Source: Terrabacter tumescens (lineage in GTDB: Bacteria; Actinomycetota; Actinomycetes; Actinomycetales; Dermatophilaceae). Taken from it: a stretch of 64,000 nucleotides of DNA. Positions within the stretch are counted from its first letter, which is position 1, and every line of letters starts with the position of its first letter. Below are positions 54,535 through 63,620 of the stretch, one piece after another. The DNA is taken from the NCBI RefSeq assembly GCF_014646815.1, contig NZ_BMNZ01000007.1, positions 62,001-126,000 on the forward strand. The letters run 5' to 3'. The notes under the pieces are model-generated. The model made no database searches and was not told the origin of the DNA. It saw only the letters and a list, made by a program, of their open reading frames with translations. A program made the translations under genes and the position numbers.

Positions 54535-55029
54535 ATGAGCACACGTCGACCCCTCACCCCCGCCGCACTGGACGACCGTCCGATTCCGGTGCAGGCCAAG
54601 CTCGCCGCGGCGTGGACGAGCTTCATGTTCCTCTACGCCTACGTGGACATCCTCGGCTTCTACACGCCGGGCACCGTCAAGGACATCCTCGACGGCAAGG
54701 TCTACGAGTTCGACCTCTCCCAGACCTTCTCGACCACGGTGCTGACCGTCCTGGGCATCCCGATCTTCATGGTCGTGCTGTCGCTGACGCTGCCCGCCCG
54801 GAAGAACCGCACGACGAACCTCGTCGTGGCCTCACTGTTCGTCCCCTTCACCGTCTTCAACGTCGCCGGCGGCTTCTACCTGCTCTTCTACGGCCTCGGC
54901 GTGGTGCTGGAGCTCGTCCTCCTCGCGCTGATCCTGCGGTACGCCTGGACCTGGCCCCGCTGCGCACCGTCGGCGACCACGGCGACAGGCTCCGACCGCG
55001 CAGCGGTTCGCGCCCGCCCGCACGCGTGA
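54535..55029 (+). CDS. DUF6326-like small membrane protein
   Basis: A 164-residue protein with four membrane segments (about 25-43, 75-95, 103-123, 122-145) and an N-terminal loop VDILGFYTPGTVKDILDGKV between the first two. The layout and that loop resemble DUF6326-type proteins of unknown function. It is divergent from the adjacent two-component operon, with 163 bp between, so it is a candidate target of that system. The last 20 residues are basic and Ala-rich. Confidence 0.6.
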   Translation: MSTRRPLTPAALDDRPIPVQAKLAAAWTSFMFLYAYVDILGFYTPGTVKDILDGKVYEFDLSQTFSTTVLTVLGIPIFMVVLSLTLPARKNRTTNLVVASLFVPFTVFNVAGGFYLLFYGLGVVLELVLLALILRYAWTWPRCAPSATTATGSDRAAVRARPHA

Positions 55030-55099
55030 GCCCGCTCGGCACTCACGGCACTGCGGCACCCTGGGACCTGCCCTCGTCGGACCGTCATAGTCTCTGACG

Positions 55100-56296
55100 G
55101 TGCGCGCACCTCGACGAGCCCTCCGTCCGCTTCCCCCGGTGTGGGTCATGGCGGTCGCGCTCGTCGCGGTCGCGGCCAACCTGCGGATCGCCATCACGAG
55201 CGTCCCGCCGCTGCTCGACGCGATCTCCGGCGACCTCGGCCTGAGCCACGCCGCTGCCGGCGCGCTCACGACCCTGCCCGTCCTCTGCATGGGCGTCTTC
55301 GCCCCCGTGGCGAGCCGGATCGCGCACCACACCGGCGCCGCCGCAGCGGTGCTCCTGGCGGTGGTCAGCATCCTGGCCGGGACGCTGAGCCGCTTCGCGG
55401 GCGGGCACGTCGTGGTGCTGTATGCCGGGACCTTCCTCTGCGGTGTCGGCATCGCCGTCGCCGGCACCCTGCTCCCCCGGCTCGTCAAGACCTACTTCCC
55501 TCCCGAGCGCACCGGTCTCGTCACGGGCCTCTACATGCTGGCGATGATGGGCGGCGCCGCAGCGAGCTCGGCGATCGCGGTGCCCCTCGCCGACCGGCTC
55601 GGCAGCTGGCAGGCCTCGCTCGGGTCGTGGTCGGTCGTCGCGCTCGTCGGCGCCATAGCCTGGGCCCCGTTCACGGTGCGGGCCAACCCCCACCACACCC
55701 CCGGCGAGGAGGGACCGGGCCGCCTCCCGTGGCGCCACCCCACCGCCTGGCTCGTCGCCGGCTACCTCGCCCTCCAGTCCTGGTGCTTCTACTCGGCCGT
55801 AACGTGGCTCGCCCCGACCTACGTCGAGCACGGCTGGTCACGCGCGTCGGCCGGCTACCTCGCGGCGGCCTTCAGCGGCGCGCAGATCGTCTCGGGGCTG
55901 CTCGGGCCCGTCCTCAGCGACCGCACGCACGACATGCGCCGGCTGCTGCTGCCCGCGGCGGCGCTCGGCGTCGCCGGCTCCGTCGGGATCTGGCTCGCGC
56001 CGCTCGCGGCGCCGTGGGTGTGGGCCGTCGTCACCGGGCTCGGCCAGGGCGCGGCCTTCTCGCTCGCCCTCGTCCTGCTCGTCCGCTACACCCGGACCCC
56101 CGAGGCCAGCGGACGCCTCACGGGCATGGCCTTCCTCATCTCCTACGGCATCGCCTCGATCGGCCCACTGGCCATGGGACTCGTCCGCGACGTGACCGGC
56201 GGGCTCTCCGTCGTGTGGTTCGTGCTGGCGGCTTTCGGGGTGCTCCAGGGACTCGTCGTGCTGCGGCTGCGACCCGACCTGCGCCGGGTCGACTGA
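55100..56296 (+). CDS. MFS transporter, CynX/NimT family
   Basis: A 398-residue transporter with twelve predicted membrane segments. The opening VALVAVAANLRIAITSVPPLLDAI, with the Asn-Leu-Arg signature, and LPRLVKTYFPPERTGLVTGLYM are characteristic of the CynX/NimT branch, which exports nitroimidazoles or moves cyanate-like anions. Substrate is not predictable. The start is GTG at 55100 with no obvious ribosome binding site; a later GTG at 55141 is possible. Confidence 0.88.
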   Translation: MRAPRRALRPLPPVWVMAVALVAVAANLRIAITSVPPLLDAISGDLGLSHAAAGALTTLPVLCMGVFAPVASRIAHHTGAAAAVLLAVVSILAGTLSRFAGGHVVVLYAGTFLCGVGIAVAGTLLPRLVKTYFPPERTGLVTGLYMLAMMGGAAASSAIAVPLADRLGSWQASLGSWSVVALVGAIAWAPFTVRANPHHTPGEEGPGRLPWRHPTAWLVAGYLALQSWCFYSAVTWLAPTYVEHGWSRASAGYLAAAFSGAQIVSGLLGPVLSDRTHDMRRLLLPAAALGVAGSVGIWLAPLAAPWVWAVVTGLGQGAAFSLALVLLVRYTRTPEASGRLTGMAFLISYGIASIGPLAMGLVRDVTGGLSVVWFVLAAFGVLQGLVVLRLRPDLRRVD

Positions 56297-56481
56297 GGGG
56301 CGTCGATCGGGGGCGAGCCGGCCGAAGGGCGTCGACGGGGAGCCTCCATCGGAAGTACGGGCGCTACATCTGGGGCTCATGGGACCTGTGGGGCAGTCCA
56401 ATAAGTGCGAAAACGCATACAAGGGGCGAAATGCCCGTGCAGAATGCTCGCCGGACGTGCTGACTGCAAGGAGACCGACGG
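56297..56481 (+). promoter_or_regulatory. Leader/promoter region of the TIG-lectin-CHAP gene
   Basis: This 185-bp gap contains a stretch (about 56395-56440) that is clearly richer in A/T than its surroundings. It has three small possible stems: GGAC with GTCC around 56390, TGCG-AAAA-CGCA near 56406-56417, and GGGC-GAAAT-GCCC near 56423. AAGGAG lies 8 nt before the ATG. No known riboswitch class was recognised, and no confident -35/-10 pair. Confidence 0.4.
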
Positions 56482-59400
56482 ATGCTGCCCGGACCCACCG
56501 CGAGACCCATCGCCGAAACCGGCGCTCGCCGAACCCGGACCGGCGGACCCGGACGCGTCGTGTCCGTGCTCGTCGCCGTCGGCCTCGTCGCCGGGCTCCC
56601 CGGCCTCGCCGGTGCCGCTCCGGCTGCTGCCGCACCGACCCCGGCCGCCGTCACGACGGCGCCCGCCGCCGTGAGCCTCTCCGTCGTCGCCGGTCCCACC
56701 CGTGGTGGCACGACCGTGGACCTCTCCGGGTCCGGCGTCGGGGCCACGACGCGGGTCCTCTTCGGCACGACGGCGGTCACCCGCGTCACGCGCATCTCGA
56801 GCACACGGGTCCGGGTCGTCACCCCCGCCCATCGAGCCGGGCTCGCCAGCGTCCGCGTCACCACCCCTGCGGGGACCTCGCCGGACTCACCCCGCTCCAC
56901 CTTCGCCTTCGACGTCGTGCCCACCGTGTCGGCGCTGTCGACGCACACCTCGACGACCCGCGGCGGCACGGTCGTCACGATCACGGGCACGGGCCTGCTG
57001 CGCACGAGCTCGGTCCGTTTCGGCACCGTCGCGGGCACCGGGCTGACCCACCTGTCCGCGACGCAGGTCCGGGTAACGGCCCCGGCGCGCACGGCCGGCA
57101 CGGTCGACGTCAGGGTCACGACCCCCGGCGGCACGTCCGCCGTCACGGCGGCGGACCGGTTCGCCTACAAGGCGACGCCCGTGGCGCCGGCACCGACCGT
57201 CACCGGCCTGTCCGTGTCAGCCGGGCCTACGCGCGGCGGGACCACTGTCCTCGTGTCGGGGACCGGGTTCACCGGCGCGACCGCTGCCACCTTCGGCGGC
57301 ACCGCCGCGCGGCTCACCGTCCTGTCGAGCACGCGGGTGCGTGTGCTCTCGCCGACCCGGCCCGCCGGCGTCGTCCACGTCCAGGTCCGCACGCCCGGCT
57401 GCACGTCCCGCACGTCCACGGCGAGCGCGTACGCCTACGACGCCGTCCCGACCCTGACCGGTCTCTCCCGCGCGTCGGGACCGACGGCCGGCGGCGCCAC
57501 CGTCACGTTGACGGGCACCGGCCTGACCCGCGCGACCTCGGTGAGGTTCGGCTCGACGACGACCACCCGCGTCGTCCACGTCTCCGCCACGACCCTGCGC
57601 GTGACGACCCCGGCGCGGCCCGTCGGCACGGTGGACGTGCGCGTCACGACCCCGGGTGGCCTCTCGGCCGTCACGACACGCGCCCGCTACACCTACCAGG
57701 CCCCGCCGGCGGTGACGGCGCTGTCGACGACCGCCGGCCCCCTGCGCGGCGGCACCACGGTCACGGTCTCCGGCCTGCGGCTCACGGGCGCGACCCGGGT
57801 GGCCTTCGGGGGCACCAGCGCTGCGTTCACCGTGCTGTCGCCCACGACGATCCGCGCCACGAGCCCCGCCCACGGTGCCGGCCTCGTGGGCGTCACCGTC
57901 ACCACCCCCTACGGCACGTCGCGCGCCGCCGCGGCGGCCACCTTCACCTACCACCCGACGCCCGTCCTGACGTCCGTGTCACCGCAGACCGGTCCGCCTG
58001 CCGGCGGCACGGTGGTGACGCTCACCGGCACGGGGCTCACAAGGGTCGGCGCCGTCCGCTTCGGCGCGACGCCGGCGACCGGCCTCGTGCGGGTGTCGGA
58101 CACCACGGTGCGGGTCACGACGCCCGCGCACGCCTCCGGACCCGTCGACGTCCAGCTCACCAGCCCCGGCGGCACCTCCGCGGCCGGCACCGGGACCCGC
58201 TACACCTACGGCTGGCCGCCCGTCGTCACCTCGCTGTCCGTCGATGCCGGCCCCCTCAAGGGCGGCACCGTCGTGACGCTCACGGGCTCGCACCTCGGCG
58301 ACGCCACCTCGGTGCAGTTCGGCTCCGTCACCGGCACCGGTCTCGTGCGCGTCTCGGACACGAGCCTGCGCGTGACGTCCCCGGCCCAGGTCGAGGGCGC
58401 CGTGGCCGTGCGCGTGGTCAACGTCAACGGCACGAGCCCCGTCACTCCGGCCGGCGTCTTCACCTACGTCGGCGTCCCGGCCGTCTCGGCCCTGTCGACG
58501 CCGGCCGGCCCGCTGAAGGGCGGCGTCGTCGTCATCCTCACCGGCACCCGCCTCGGGCTCGCCAGTCGGGTCGACTTCGGCGGCGTGCCCGGCACCGCGC
58601 TCGTCCGACTCTCCGACACCCGGCTCCAGGTCACGGCACCTGCGCGACCGGTCGGTCCGGTGGACGTACGCGTCACCACACCGGGCGGCCAGTCCCCCGT
58701 CGTCGCGGCGGCACGGTTCACCTACCAGGCGTTGCCGACCGTCTCGTCGGTGTCGCCCGCGCTCGCTCCCACCAAGGGAGGCACCGTCGTGACCCTGACC
58801 GGGGCGGCCTACGACCGCGTCTCGTCCGTGACCTTCGGCGGCGTGGCGGCGACGTCGGTGACCCGTCTGTCGGCGACGCAGCTGCGGGTCACCCTGCCGG
58901 CTCACGCCGAGGGCGACGTCGACGTGCGCGTCACGACACCCGGAGGCACCGCGGTCGTCGCCCCCGGCGCCCGCTTCTCCTACCAGAACCCCCCGGTGGT
59001 CTCCTCGGTCACGCCCGCGTCCGGCCCACTCGGCGTCAGCACCGTCGTCACCCTGAGCGGCACCTCGTTCACCAACGTCGGCGCCGTCCAGTTCGGCGAC
59101 GTCGCGGCCACGTCGTGGAAGCGCGTCTCGGCCACCTCGCTGACCGCCGTCGTCCCGGCACGCACGGCGACCGGCCTCGTCTCGGTCCGCGTCACGACCC
59201 GGGCGGGCACCGTCCTGCGGCCCGACGGCTTCACCTACGTCGCGGGCGCCACCCTCGGGACCGGTCAGACGCTCTCCGCGGGCACGGCGCTGCGGTCCCC
59301 GTCGGGCGGCTACGTCGCGACGATGCAGGCCGACGGCAACCTCGTCATCACGACCTCCGGCGGCACCCGACGGTGGACGAGCGCCACGAGCGGCCCCGGC

Positions 59401-60336
59401 AACCGGCTGCAGGTACGGGCCGACGGCAACGTCGTCATCCTGCGCACCAACGGCACGGTCGCGTGGTCGAGCGGCACCAACGGTTGGACCGGCGCCTCGC
59501 TCACCCTGACCGACGGCGGCCTGCTCCAGGCCCGGCAGGGCACGACGACGGTCTGGGACCACCGCGGTGTCCGCTACGACCGCATCCTGCCCGGACAGGT
59601 GCTGCGCCCCGGCGAGTCGATCATCGCCACGAACGGCGCCTGGAGCCTGCTCATGCGCACCGACGGCAACCTCGTGCTCAACTCGTCCACGGGCCTCCGC
59701 CGGTGGGCGGCGTTCACGACCGGAAACGGCAACACCGCAGCGATGCAGACCGACGGCAACTTCGTCGTCCGCAACACCCGTGGCGTGACGCAGTGGTCGA
59801 CGAAGACCAGCGGCGCCGGGTCGGTCATCCGCGTGCTCGGCACCGCGAACGTCGCCGTCTACCGCGGCAGCACGATCACGTGGGCCATCACGGGGGGCCC
59901 GGCACCGACCAACTGGAAGTGCTACTCACGCGCCACCCAGGACTGCATCCAGCGCTTCGGCTACTACGGCCAGCGGGCCTGGAACTACCCCGTCGACCCG
60001 TGGGGCAACAACTGCACCAACTTCTCCGCCTACCGGCTCTCGCGGGACGGGGTGAAGAACCCGGGCAACCTCGGCAACGCGACGACCTGGGACACCAACG
60101 CCCGCGCCAAGGGCTTCGCCGTCGACCAGCGGCCGCGTGTCGGAGACATCGCCCAGTGGAACTCCAACCACGTCGCCTACGTGGACTGGGTCAGCTCCGA
60201 CGGCAACACGGTCGCGATCTCCGAGAGCGGCTACGGCGGAACGGTGCTCGGGTCCACCTACACCTCGATGAGCGGTCGCCGCATCCTCACGCGCGGCAGC
60301 TACTCCTGGCCGTCGAACTTCATCCACTTCCGCTGA
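56482..60336 (+). CDS. Secreted multidomain protein: ten IPT/TIG repeats, B-type lectin repeats and a C-terminal CHAP domain
   Basis: A 1284-residue exported protein. Residues 1-52 form a basic start, a hydrophobic core (VVSVLVAVGLVAGLPGLAG) and an Ala-rich cleavage zone. About ten IPT/TIG immunoglobulin-like repeats of about 85 residues span residues 64-920, each with a GPxxGGTxVTLTGTGL core and an RVTTPGGTS-type end. Residues 925-1140 hold B-type (bulb) lectin repeats with QADGNLV, RADGNVV, RTDGNLV and QTDGNFV motifs. The C-terminal CHAP domain has Cys1178 (GNNCTNF) and His1230 (NHVAYVDWV), the expected peptidoglycan-amidase or endopeptidase pair. No cell-wall anchor motif is seen. It likely binds glycan and cuts peptidoglycan. 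Confidence 0.85.
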   Translation: MLPGPTARPIAETGARRTRTGGPGRVVSVLVAVGLVAGLPGLAGAAPAAAAPTPAAVTTAPAAVSLSVVAGPTRGGTTVDLSGSGVGATTRVLFGTTAVTRVTRISSTRVRVVTPAHRAGLASVRVTTPAGTSPDSPRSTFAFDVVPTVSALSTHTSTTRGGTVVTITGTGLLRTSSVRFGTVAGTGLTHLSATQVRVTAPARTAGTVDVRVTTPGGTSAVTAADRFAYKATPVAPAPTVTGLSVSAGPTRGGTTVLVSGTGFTGATAATFGGTAARLTVLSSTRVRVLSPTRPAGVVHVQVRTPGCTSRTSTASAYAYDAVPTLTGLSRASGPTAGGATVTLTGTGLTRATSVRFGSTTTTRVVHVSATTLRVTTPARPVGTVDVRVTTPGGLSAVTTRARYTYQAPPAVTALSTTAGPLRGGTTVTVSGLRLTGATRVAFGGTSAAFTVLSPTTIRATSPAHGAGLVGVTVTTPYGTSRAAAAATFTYHPTPVLTSVSPQTGPPAGGTVVTLTGTGLTRVGAVRFGATPATGLVRVSDTTVRVTTPAHASGPVDVQLTSPGGTSAAGTGTRYTYGWPPVVTSLSVDAGPLKGGTVVTLTGSHLGDATSVQFGSVTGTGLVRVSDTSLRVTSPAQVEGAVAVRVVNVNGTSPVTPAGVFTYVGVPAVSALSTPAGPLKGGVVVILTGTRLGLASRVDFGGVPGTALVRLSDTRLQVTAPARPVGPVDVRVTTPGGQSPVVAAARFTYQALPTVSSVSPALAPTKGGTVVTLTGAAYDRVSSVTFGGVAATSVTRLSATQLRVTLPAHAEGDVDVRVTTPGGTAVVAPGARFSYQNPPVVSSVTPASGPLGVSTVVTLSGTSFTNVGAVQFGDVAATSWKRVSATSLTAVVPARTATGLVSVRVTTRAGTVLRPDGFTYVAGATLGTGQTLSAGTALRSPSGGYVATMQADGNLVITTSGGTRRWTSATSGPGNRLQVRADGNVVILRTNGTVAWSSGTNGWTGASLTLTDGGLLQARQGTTTVWDHRGVRYDRILPGQVLRPGESIIATNGAWSLLMRTDGNLVLNSSTGLRRWAAFTTGNGNTAAMQTDGNFVVRNTRGVTQWSTKTSGAGSVIRVLGTANVAVYRGSTITWAITGGPAPTNWKCYSRATQDCIQRFGYYGQRAWNYPVDPWGNNCTNFSAYRLSRDGVKNPGNLGNATTWDTNARAKGFAVDQRPRVGDIAQWNSNHVAYVDWVSSDGNTVAISESGYGGTVLGSTYTSMSGRRILTRGSYSWPSNFIHFR

Positions 60337-60341
60337 CATAG

Positions 60342-60365
60342 GCCCCGCCACCCGGGTGGCGGGGC
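60342..60365 (+). terminator. Terminator of the TIG-lectin-CHAP gene
   Basis: A perfect 24-nt palindrome (GCCCCGCCACCC and its complement) followed by TTG starts 5 nt after the stop codon. Confidence 0.85.
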
Positions 60366-60400
60366 TTGTCGCGGCAGCCACCGGGTGGGAGCCTGCGACG

Positions 60401-60892
60401 GTGGACCGGACGATCTACGACGCCGTCGGCGGCATGCCCGCACTCGTCTCCCTCGCCCACGCGTGGCACGAGCGCTGCCTCGCCGACCCGGTCGTGTCGC
60501 ACGCGTTCTCGCACGGCTACCACCCCGACCACTCGGCGCGGCTCGCCGCCTACTGGGCAGAGGCGCTCGGAGGGCCGCGGGGCTACACGTCCTCTGTCGC
60601 GAGCGAGACCGAGGTCGTGCGCCTGCACTCCGGCAACGGCGAGCACCGGGAGATGGACGAGCGCGCGGTCGGCTGCTTCGCTTCGGCGCTGGACGACACG
60701 GGCCTGTCCGCCGACGAGGTCGTACGCGACGTGCTCGTCGCGTACTTCACCTGGGCCACCGCCTACATGGCCTCCTACCACCGGTCGGCGGGCGAGGTGC
60801 CCGACGGCCTCACCGTGCCCGAGTGGTCGTGGGACGGGCTGGTCGCGGGCACTGACGCGCGGCGTACCGCCGGAGAGCCTCAGCCCCAGTAG
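60401..60892 (+). CDS. Truncated hemoglobin (group II type)
   Basis: A 163-residue globin. The N-terminal TIYDAVGGMPALVSLAHAWHERC, the HGYHPDHSARLAAYWAEALGGP region with the proximal E/F-type segment, and RLHSGNGEHREMDERAVGCF are typical of group II truncated hemoglobins, which bind oxygen and may detoxify nitric oxide. GTG at 60401 is chosen; the longer frame upstream overlaps the terminator. The end overlaps the convergent flavin reductase gene by 13 bp. Confidence 0.82.
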   Translation: MDRTIYDAVGGMPALVSLAHAWHERCLADPVVSHAFSHGYHPDHSARLAAYWAEALGGPRGYTSSVASETEVVRLHSGNGEHREMDERAVGCFASALDDTGLSADEVVRDVLVAYFTWATAYMASYHRSAGEVPDGLTVPEWSWDGLVAGTDARRTAGEPQPQ

Positions 60893-61428
60893 TCGTCCAT
60901 GGCCTCGGCGGCCTCGGCGGTCTCGTCGGACACCGACGACGTGCGCCGCTCGGTCACGGTCAGACGGCCCCGGTAGAAGAGCATCGGACGGCCGGACTCG
61001 CCGTCCTCGAGGTCGAGCACCCGGCCGACGACGACGTCGTGGTCGCCGGCGACGTGGACCTGCTCGACCGAGCAGTGCACCCGCATGAGCACGCCCGGCA
61101 GGCTGGGCCCGCCGTGCTCCGACGGCGACCAGTCGAGGCCCTCGAAGCGCGCGCCGTCGGCCGAGCCGAACCGCGCGATGAGGTCGCGCTGGTCGTGACC
61201 GAGCACGTTGACGGTGAACCGGCCGTGGTCGCGCATCCGCGGCCACGAGCGACCCCGGTGGTCCGCGCAGAAGAGCACGAGCGGCGGGTGCAGCGACACC
61301 GACGCGAAGGACTGGCAGGCGAATCCGACCGGGGCGGCGCCCTCGGCGAAGCCGGTCACGATGGTGACACCCGTCGCGAAGTGGCCCAGGGCGTGCCGCA
61401 TGCGCTCCGGGGTCGGGGCGCCCGTCAC
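60880..61428 (-). CDS. Flavin reductase family protein
   Basis: A 182-residue flavin-binding split-barrel enzyme that supplies reduced FMN or FAD, typically to a monooxygenase partner. MRHALGHFATGVTIVTGF, FACQSFASVSLHPPLVLFCAD and RFTVNVLGHDQRDLIARFG are the conserved blocks of the HpaC/RutF-like group. No monooxygenase gene lies nearby. GTG at 61428 overlaps the PH-domain gene stop by 4 bp (GTGA). Confidence 0.9.
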   Translation of the reverse strand: MTGAPTPERMRHALGHFATGVTIVTGFAEGAAPVGFACQSFASVSLHPPLVLFCADHRGRSWPRMRDHGRFTVNVLGHDQRDLIARFGSADGARFEGLDWSPSEHGGPSLPGVLMRVHCSVEQVHVAGDHDVVVGRVLDLEDGESGRPMLFYRGRLTVTERRTSSVSDETAEAAEAMDDYWG

Positions 61429-61937
61429 GACGGGTCCGCCGGGCGCTCGGGCTCGCGAGTCTCACCGAAGGCCTGGACGAGAGCGGCCAGCCGGGAGGCC
61501 TCGCGGCCCGCCACGGGGCCGTCGGCCTTCTGGATCGCCATGACGGCGACCGTGTCGCCGTCCTCGAGGTCGAGGGTCACCCACGGCTCACCGCCACCGA
61601 ACTGGATGCCGACGACCTCGGGCCAGGTCAGCGTGCGGGTCAGCACGAGGTTGCGCACGACGAGTCCCGTCCGGCTCGGCACGGCCACGATCGAGGCGTA
61701 GCGCCAGGCGATGAGGGCGACCGCCACACCGAGGCCGAAGAACATCAGGCGGTCACCGAGACCCCATCGGCCGTCGACCTGGCTCGGCATGACGACGGCG
61801 ATCACCCCGAAGACGACGAGCGAGGTCCACACCACCCCGAGCGCGACCGTGCGGCCTCGGCGCGGCCGGAACGGCGCCCACGCGTCCGAGCCGGGAGTGG
61901 GCTCGGGCACCGGTTGTCCCTCGGGCTGGGCGGTCAT
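61425..61937 (-). CDS. PH-like domain membrane protein (bacterial PH6 type)
   Basis: A 170-residue protein with a hydrophilic N-terminus, two membrane segments (about 30-50 and 60-80) and a C-terminal PH-like beta domain beginning VAVPSRTGLVVRNLVLTRTLTWPEV. The same kind of gene lies beside hisG and ribH in other actinobacteria (for example Rv1417 in M. tuberculosis). GAGGAG lies 7 nt before the ATG at 61937, which is preferred to the upstream ATG at 61964. Function is unknown. Confidence 0.8.
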   Translation of the reverse strand: MTAQPEGQPVPEPTPGSDAWAPFRPRRGRTVALGVVWTSLVVFGVIAVVMPSQVDGRWGLGDRLMFFGLGVAVALIAWRYASIVAVPSRTGLVVRNLVLTRTLTWPEVVGIQFGGGEPWVTLDLEDGDTVAVMAIQKADGPVAGREASRLAALVQAFGETREPERPADPS

Positions 61938-61981
61938 GCCGTCACTCCTCGCGTCGGGCTCCACCGGTCAGGCTCCACGCG

Positions 61982-62827
61982 TCACAGCCGGCAGGCCGCG
62001 ATGTCGGTGACGAGGATGGCCCGCGCGCCGAGGTCGTAGAGCTCGTCCATGAGCCGGTTGCGGCCGATGCGCGGCACCATGGCGCGCACCGCGACCCACG
62101 CGTCGTCCTGCAGCGCGGACACCGTCGGCGACTCGAGGCCCGGAGTCAGCTCGCAGGCCCGGTCGACGAGGTCCTTGGGGCAGTCGTAGTCGAGCATGAC
62201 GTAGGTGCGGGCCGTGATGACGCCGGCGATGCGCCGCTGGAGCACGTCGATGGCCTGCTCCTCACCGGGGCGGTCGCCGCGGATGAGAACGGCCTCGGAC
62301 CGGAGGATCGGCTCGCCGAAGACCTCGAGACCCTGCTGGCGCAGGGTCGTCCCGGTCTCGACGACGTCGGCGATGCAGTCGGCGACGCCGAGCGTGATGG
62401 CCGTCTCGACAGCCCCGTCGAGACGCACGACCTCCGCCGAGATGCCGCGGGCGGCGAGGTCGGAGCGGACGAGACCTGCATACGACGTCGCGACCCGCTT
62501 GCCCTCGATGTCCTCGACGGTGGCCACGAGACCCGGCTTGCCGGCATACCGGAACGTCGAGGCGCCGAAACCCAGAGGCATTACCTCGACGGCGTCCGAG
62601 CCGGAGTCGAGCAGCAGGTCGCGTCCGGTGACGCCGGCATCGACCGTGCCGGAGCCGACGTAGACGGCGATGTCGCGGGGGCGCAGGTAGAAGAACTCGA
62701 CGTCGTTCTCGGCGTCGGAGACGACGAGCTCCTTGCTGTCACGGCGCGTGCGGTAGCCCGCCTCACGGAGCAGCTCGACGGTGACGTCGGACAGTGAACC
62801 CTTGTTGGGCACGGCGATTCGCAGCAT
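61982..62827 (-). CDS. hisG: ATP phosphoribosyltransferase (long form)
   Basis: A 281-residue enzyme that starts histidine synthesis by joining ATP and PRPP. MLRIAVPNKGSLSDVTVELL, the substrate block RPRDIAVYVGSGTVDAGVTG and CIADVVETGTTLRQQGLEV are conserved. The C-terminal regulatory domain for histidine feedback is present, so this is the long HisG that does not need HisZ. The ATG at 62827 lies 14 nt after the hisE stop. Confidence 0.96.
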   Translation of the reverse strand: MLRIAVPNKGSLSDVTVELLREAGYRTRRDSKELVVSDAENDVEFFYLRPRDIAVYVGSGTVDAGVTGRDLLLDSGSDAVEVMPLGFGASTFRYAGKPGLVATVEDIEGKRVATSYAGLVRSDLAARGISAEVVRLDGAVETAITLGVADCIADVVETGTTLRQQGLEVFGEPILRSEAVLIRGDRPGEEQAIDVLQRRIAGVITARTYVMLDYDCPKDLVDRACELTPGLESPTVSALQDDAWVAVRAMVPRIGRNRLMDELYDLGARAILVTDIAACRL

Positions 62828-62841
62828 GGGGATGGAAGTCC

Positions 62842-63105
62842 TCAGAGGTGGGAGTAGACGTCGTCGAGCGAGATGCCCTTGGCGAGCATGAGGACCTGCA
62901 GATGGTAGAGGAGCTGGCTGATCTCCTCGGCGGCCTCGTCGTTCGACTGGTACTCGGCGGCCATCCACACCTCGGCCGCCTCCTCGACGATCTTCTTGCC
63001 GATCGCGTGGACGCCGGCATCGAGCTGCGCGACGGTGCCCGAACCCTCGGGTCGCGTCTGCGCCTTCTCGGCCAGCTCGGCATACAGCTGCTCAAAGCTC
63101 TTCAC
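62842..63105 (-). CDS. hisE: Phosphoribosyl-ATP pyrophosphohydrolase
   Basis: An 87-residue all-alpha NTP-pyrophosphohydrolase that removes pyrophosphate from phosphoribosyl-ATP. The core [17 protein letters not shown] with the conserved Glu-Glu pair and the following [20 protein letters not shown] form the metal site. It is separate from hisI, as usual in actinobacteria. GTG at 63105 is taken as start. Confidence 0.94.
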   Translation of the reverse strand: MKSFEQLYAELAEKAQTRPEGSGTVAQLDAGVHAIGKKIVEEAAEVWMAAEYQSNDEAAEEISQLLYHLQVLMLAKGISLDDVYSHL

Positions 63106-63149
63106 GGTGCCCCAGCCTACGGGTGGCGCGGGGACTCTCCCGACGCCGC

Positions 63150-63620
63150 TCACGTCGTGGCGACGCCGCGGATCGCGACGACGGTCGCGACGGCTGCCGT
63201 GGCGGCCTCGTGGCCCTTGTCCTCCGCGGACCCCGGCAGCCCGGCGCGGTCGATGGCCTGCGCCTCGTCGTCGCACGTCAGCACACCGAAGCCGATCGGG
63301 GTGCTCGTGCGGACCGACACGTCGGTGATCCCGACCGTCGCGGCCTGGCAGACGTAGTCGAAGTGCGGGGTGCCGCCGCGGATGACGACGGCCAGCGCGA
63401 CGAGGGCGTCGTAGCCGTCCGCGAGCGACGCGCACGCGACGGGGAGCTCGAAGGTGCCGGGGACACGCACGACGTCGACCTCGGTCACGCCCGCGTCCGC
63501 GAGGCCCCGACGGGCGCCGTCGAGCAGCCCGTCCATCACCTGCTGGTGCCAGCTCGCCGCGACGACAGCGACCCGCAGGCCCCTGCCGTCGGTGGTGAGG
63601 GTGGGTGCGCCGTCCTTCAT
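63150..63620 (-). CDS. ribH: 6,7-dimethyl-8-ribityllumazine synthase
   Basis: A 156-residue subunit of lumazine synthase, which forms the lumazine precursor of riboflavin. [54 protein letters not shown] and [17 protein letters not shown] are the conserved active-site blocks, including the catalytic His in PHFDYV. It overlaps the ribA-type gene by 4 bp (ATGA). Confidence 0.96.
   Translation of the reverse strand: MKDGAPTLTTDGRGLRVAVVAASWHQQVMDGLLDGARRGLADAGVTEVDVVRVPGTFELPVACASLADGYDALVALAVVIRGGTPHFDYVCQAATVGITDVSVRTSTPIGFGVLTCDDEAQAIDRAGLPGSAEDKGHEAATAAVATVVAIRGVATT

Noticed and set aside
56690-59240. Tandem DNA repeat array or CRISPR-like structure
   Set aside because: The periodicity is at the protein level (TIG repeats of about 85 residues) with diverged DNA; there are no spacers or exact repeats.
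59960-60336. C-terminal domain of the TIG protein as an Amidase_6 domain
   Set aside because: It shares the NCTNF Cys motif, but the PRVGDIAQW and HVAYVDWV motifs fit CHAP better.
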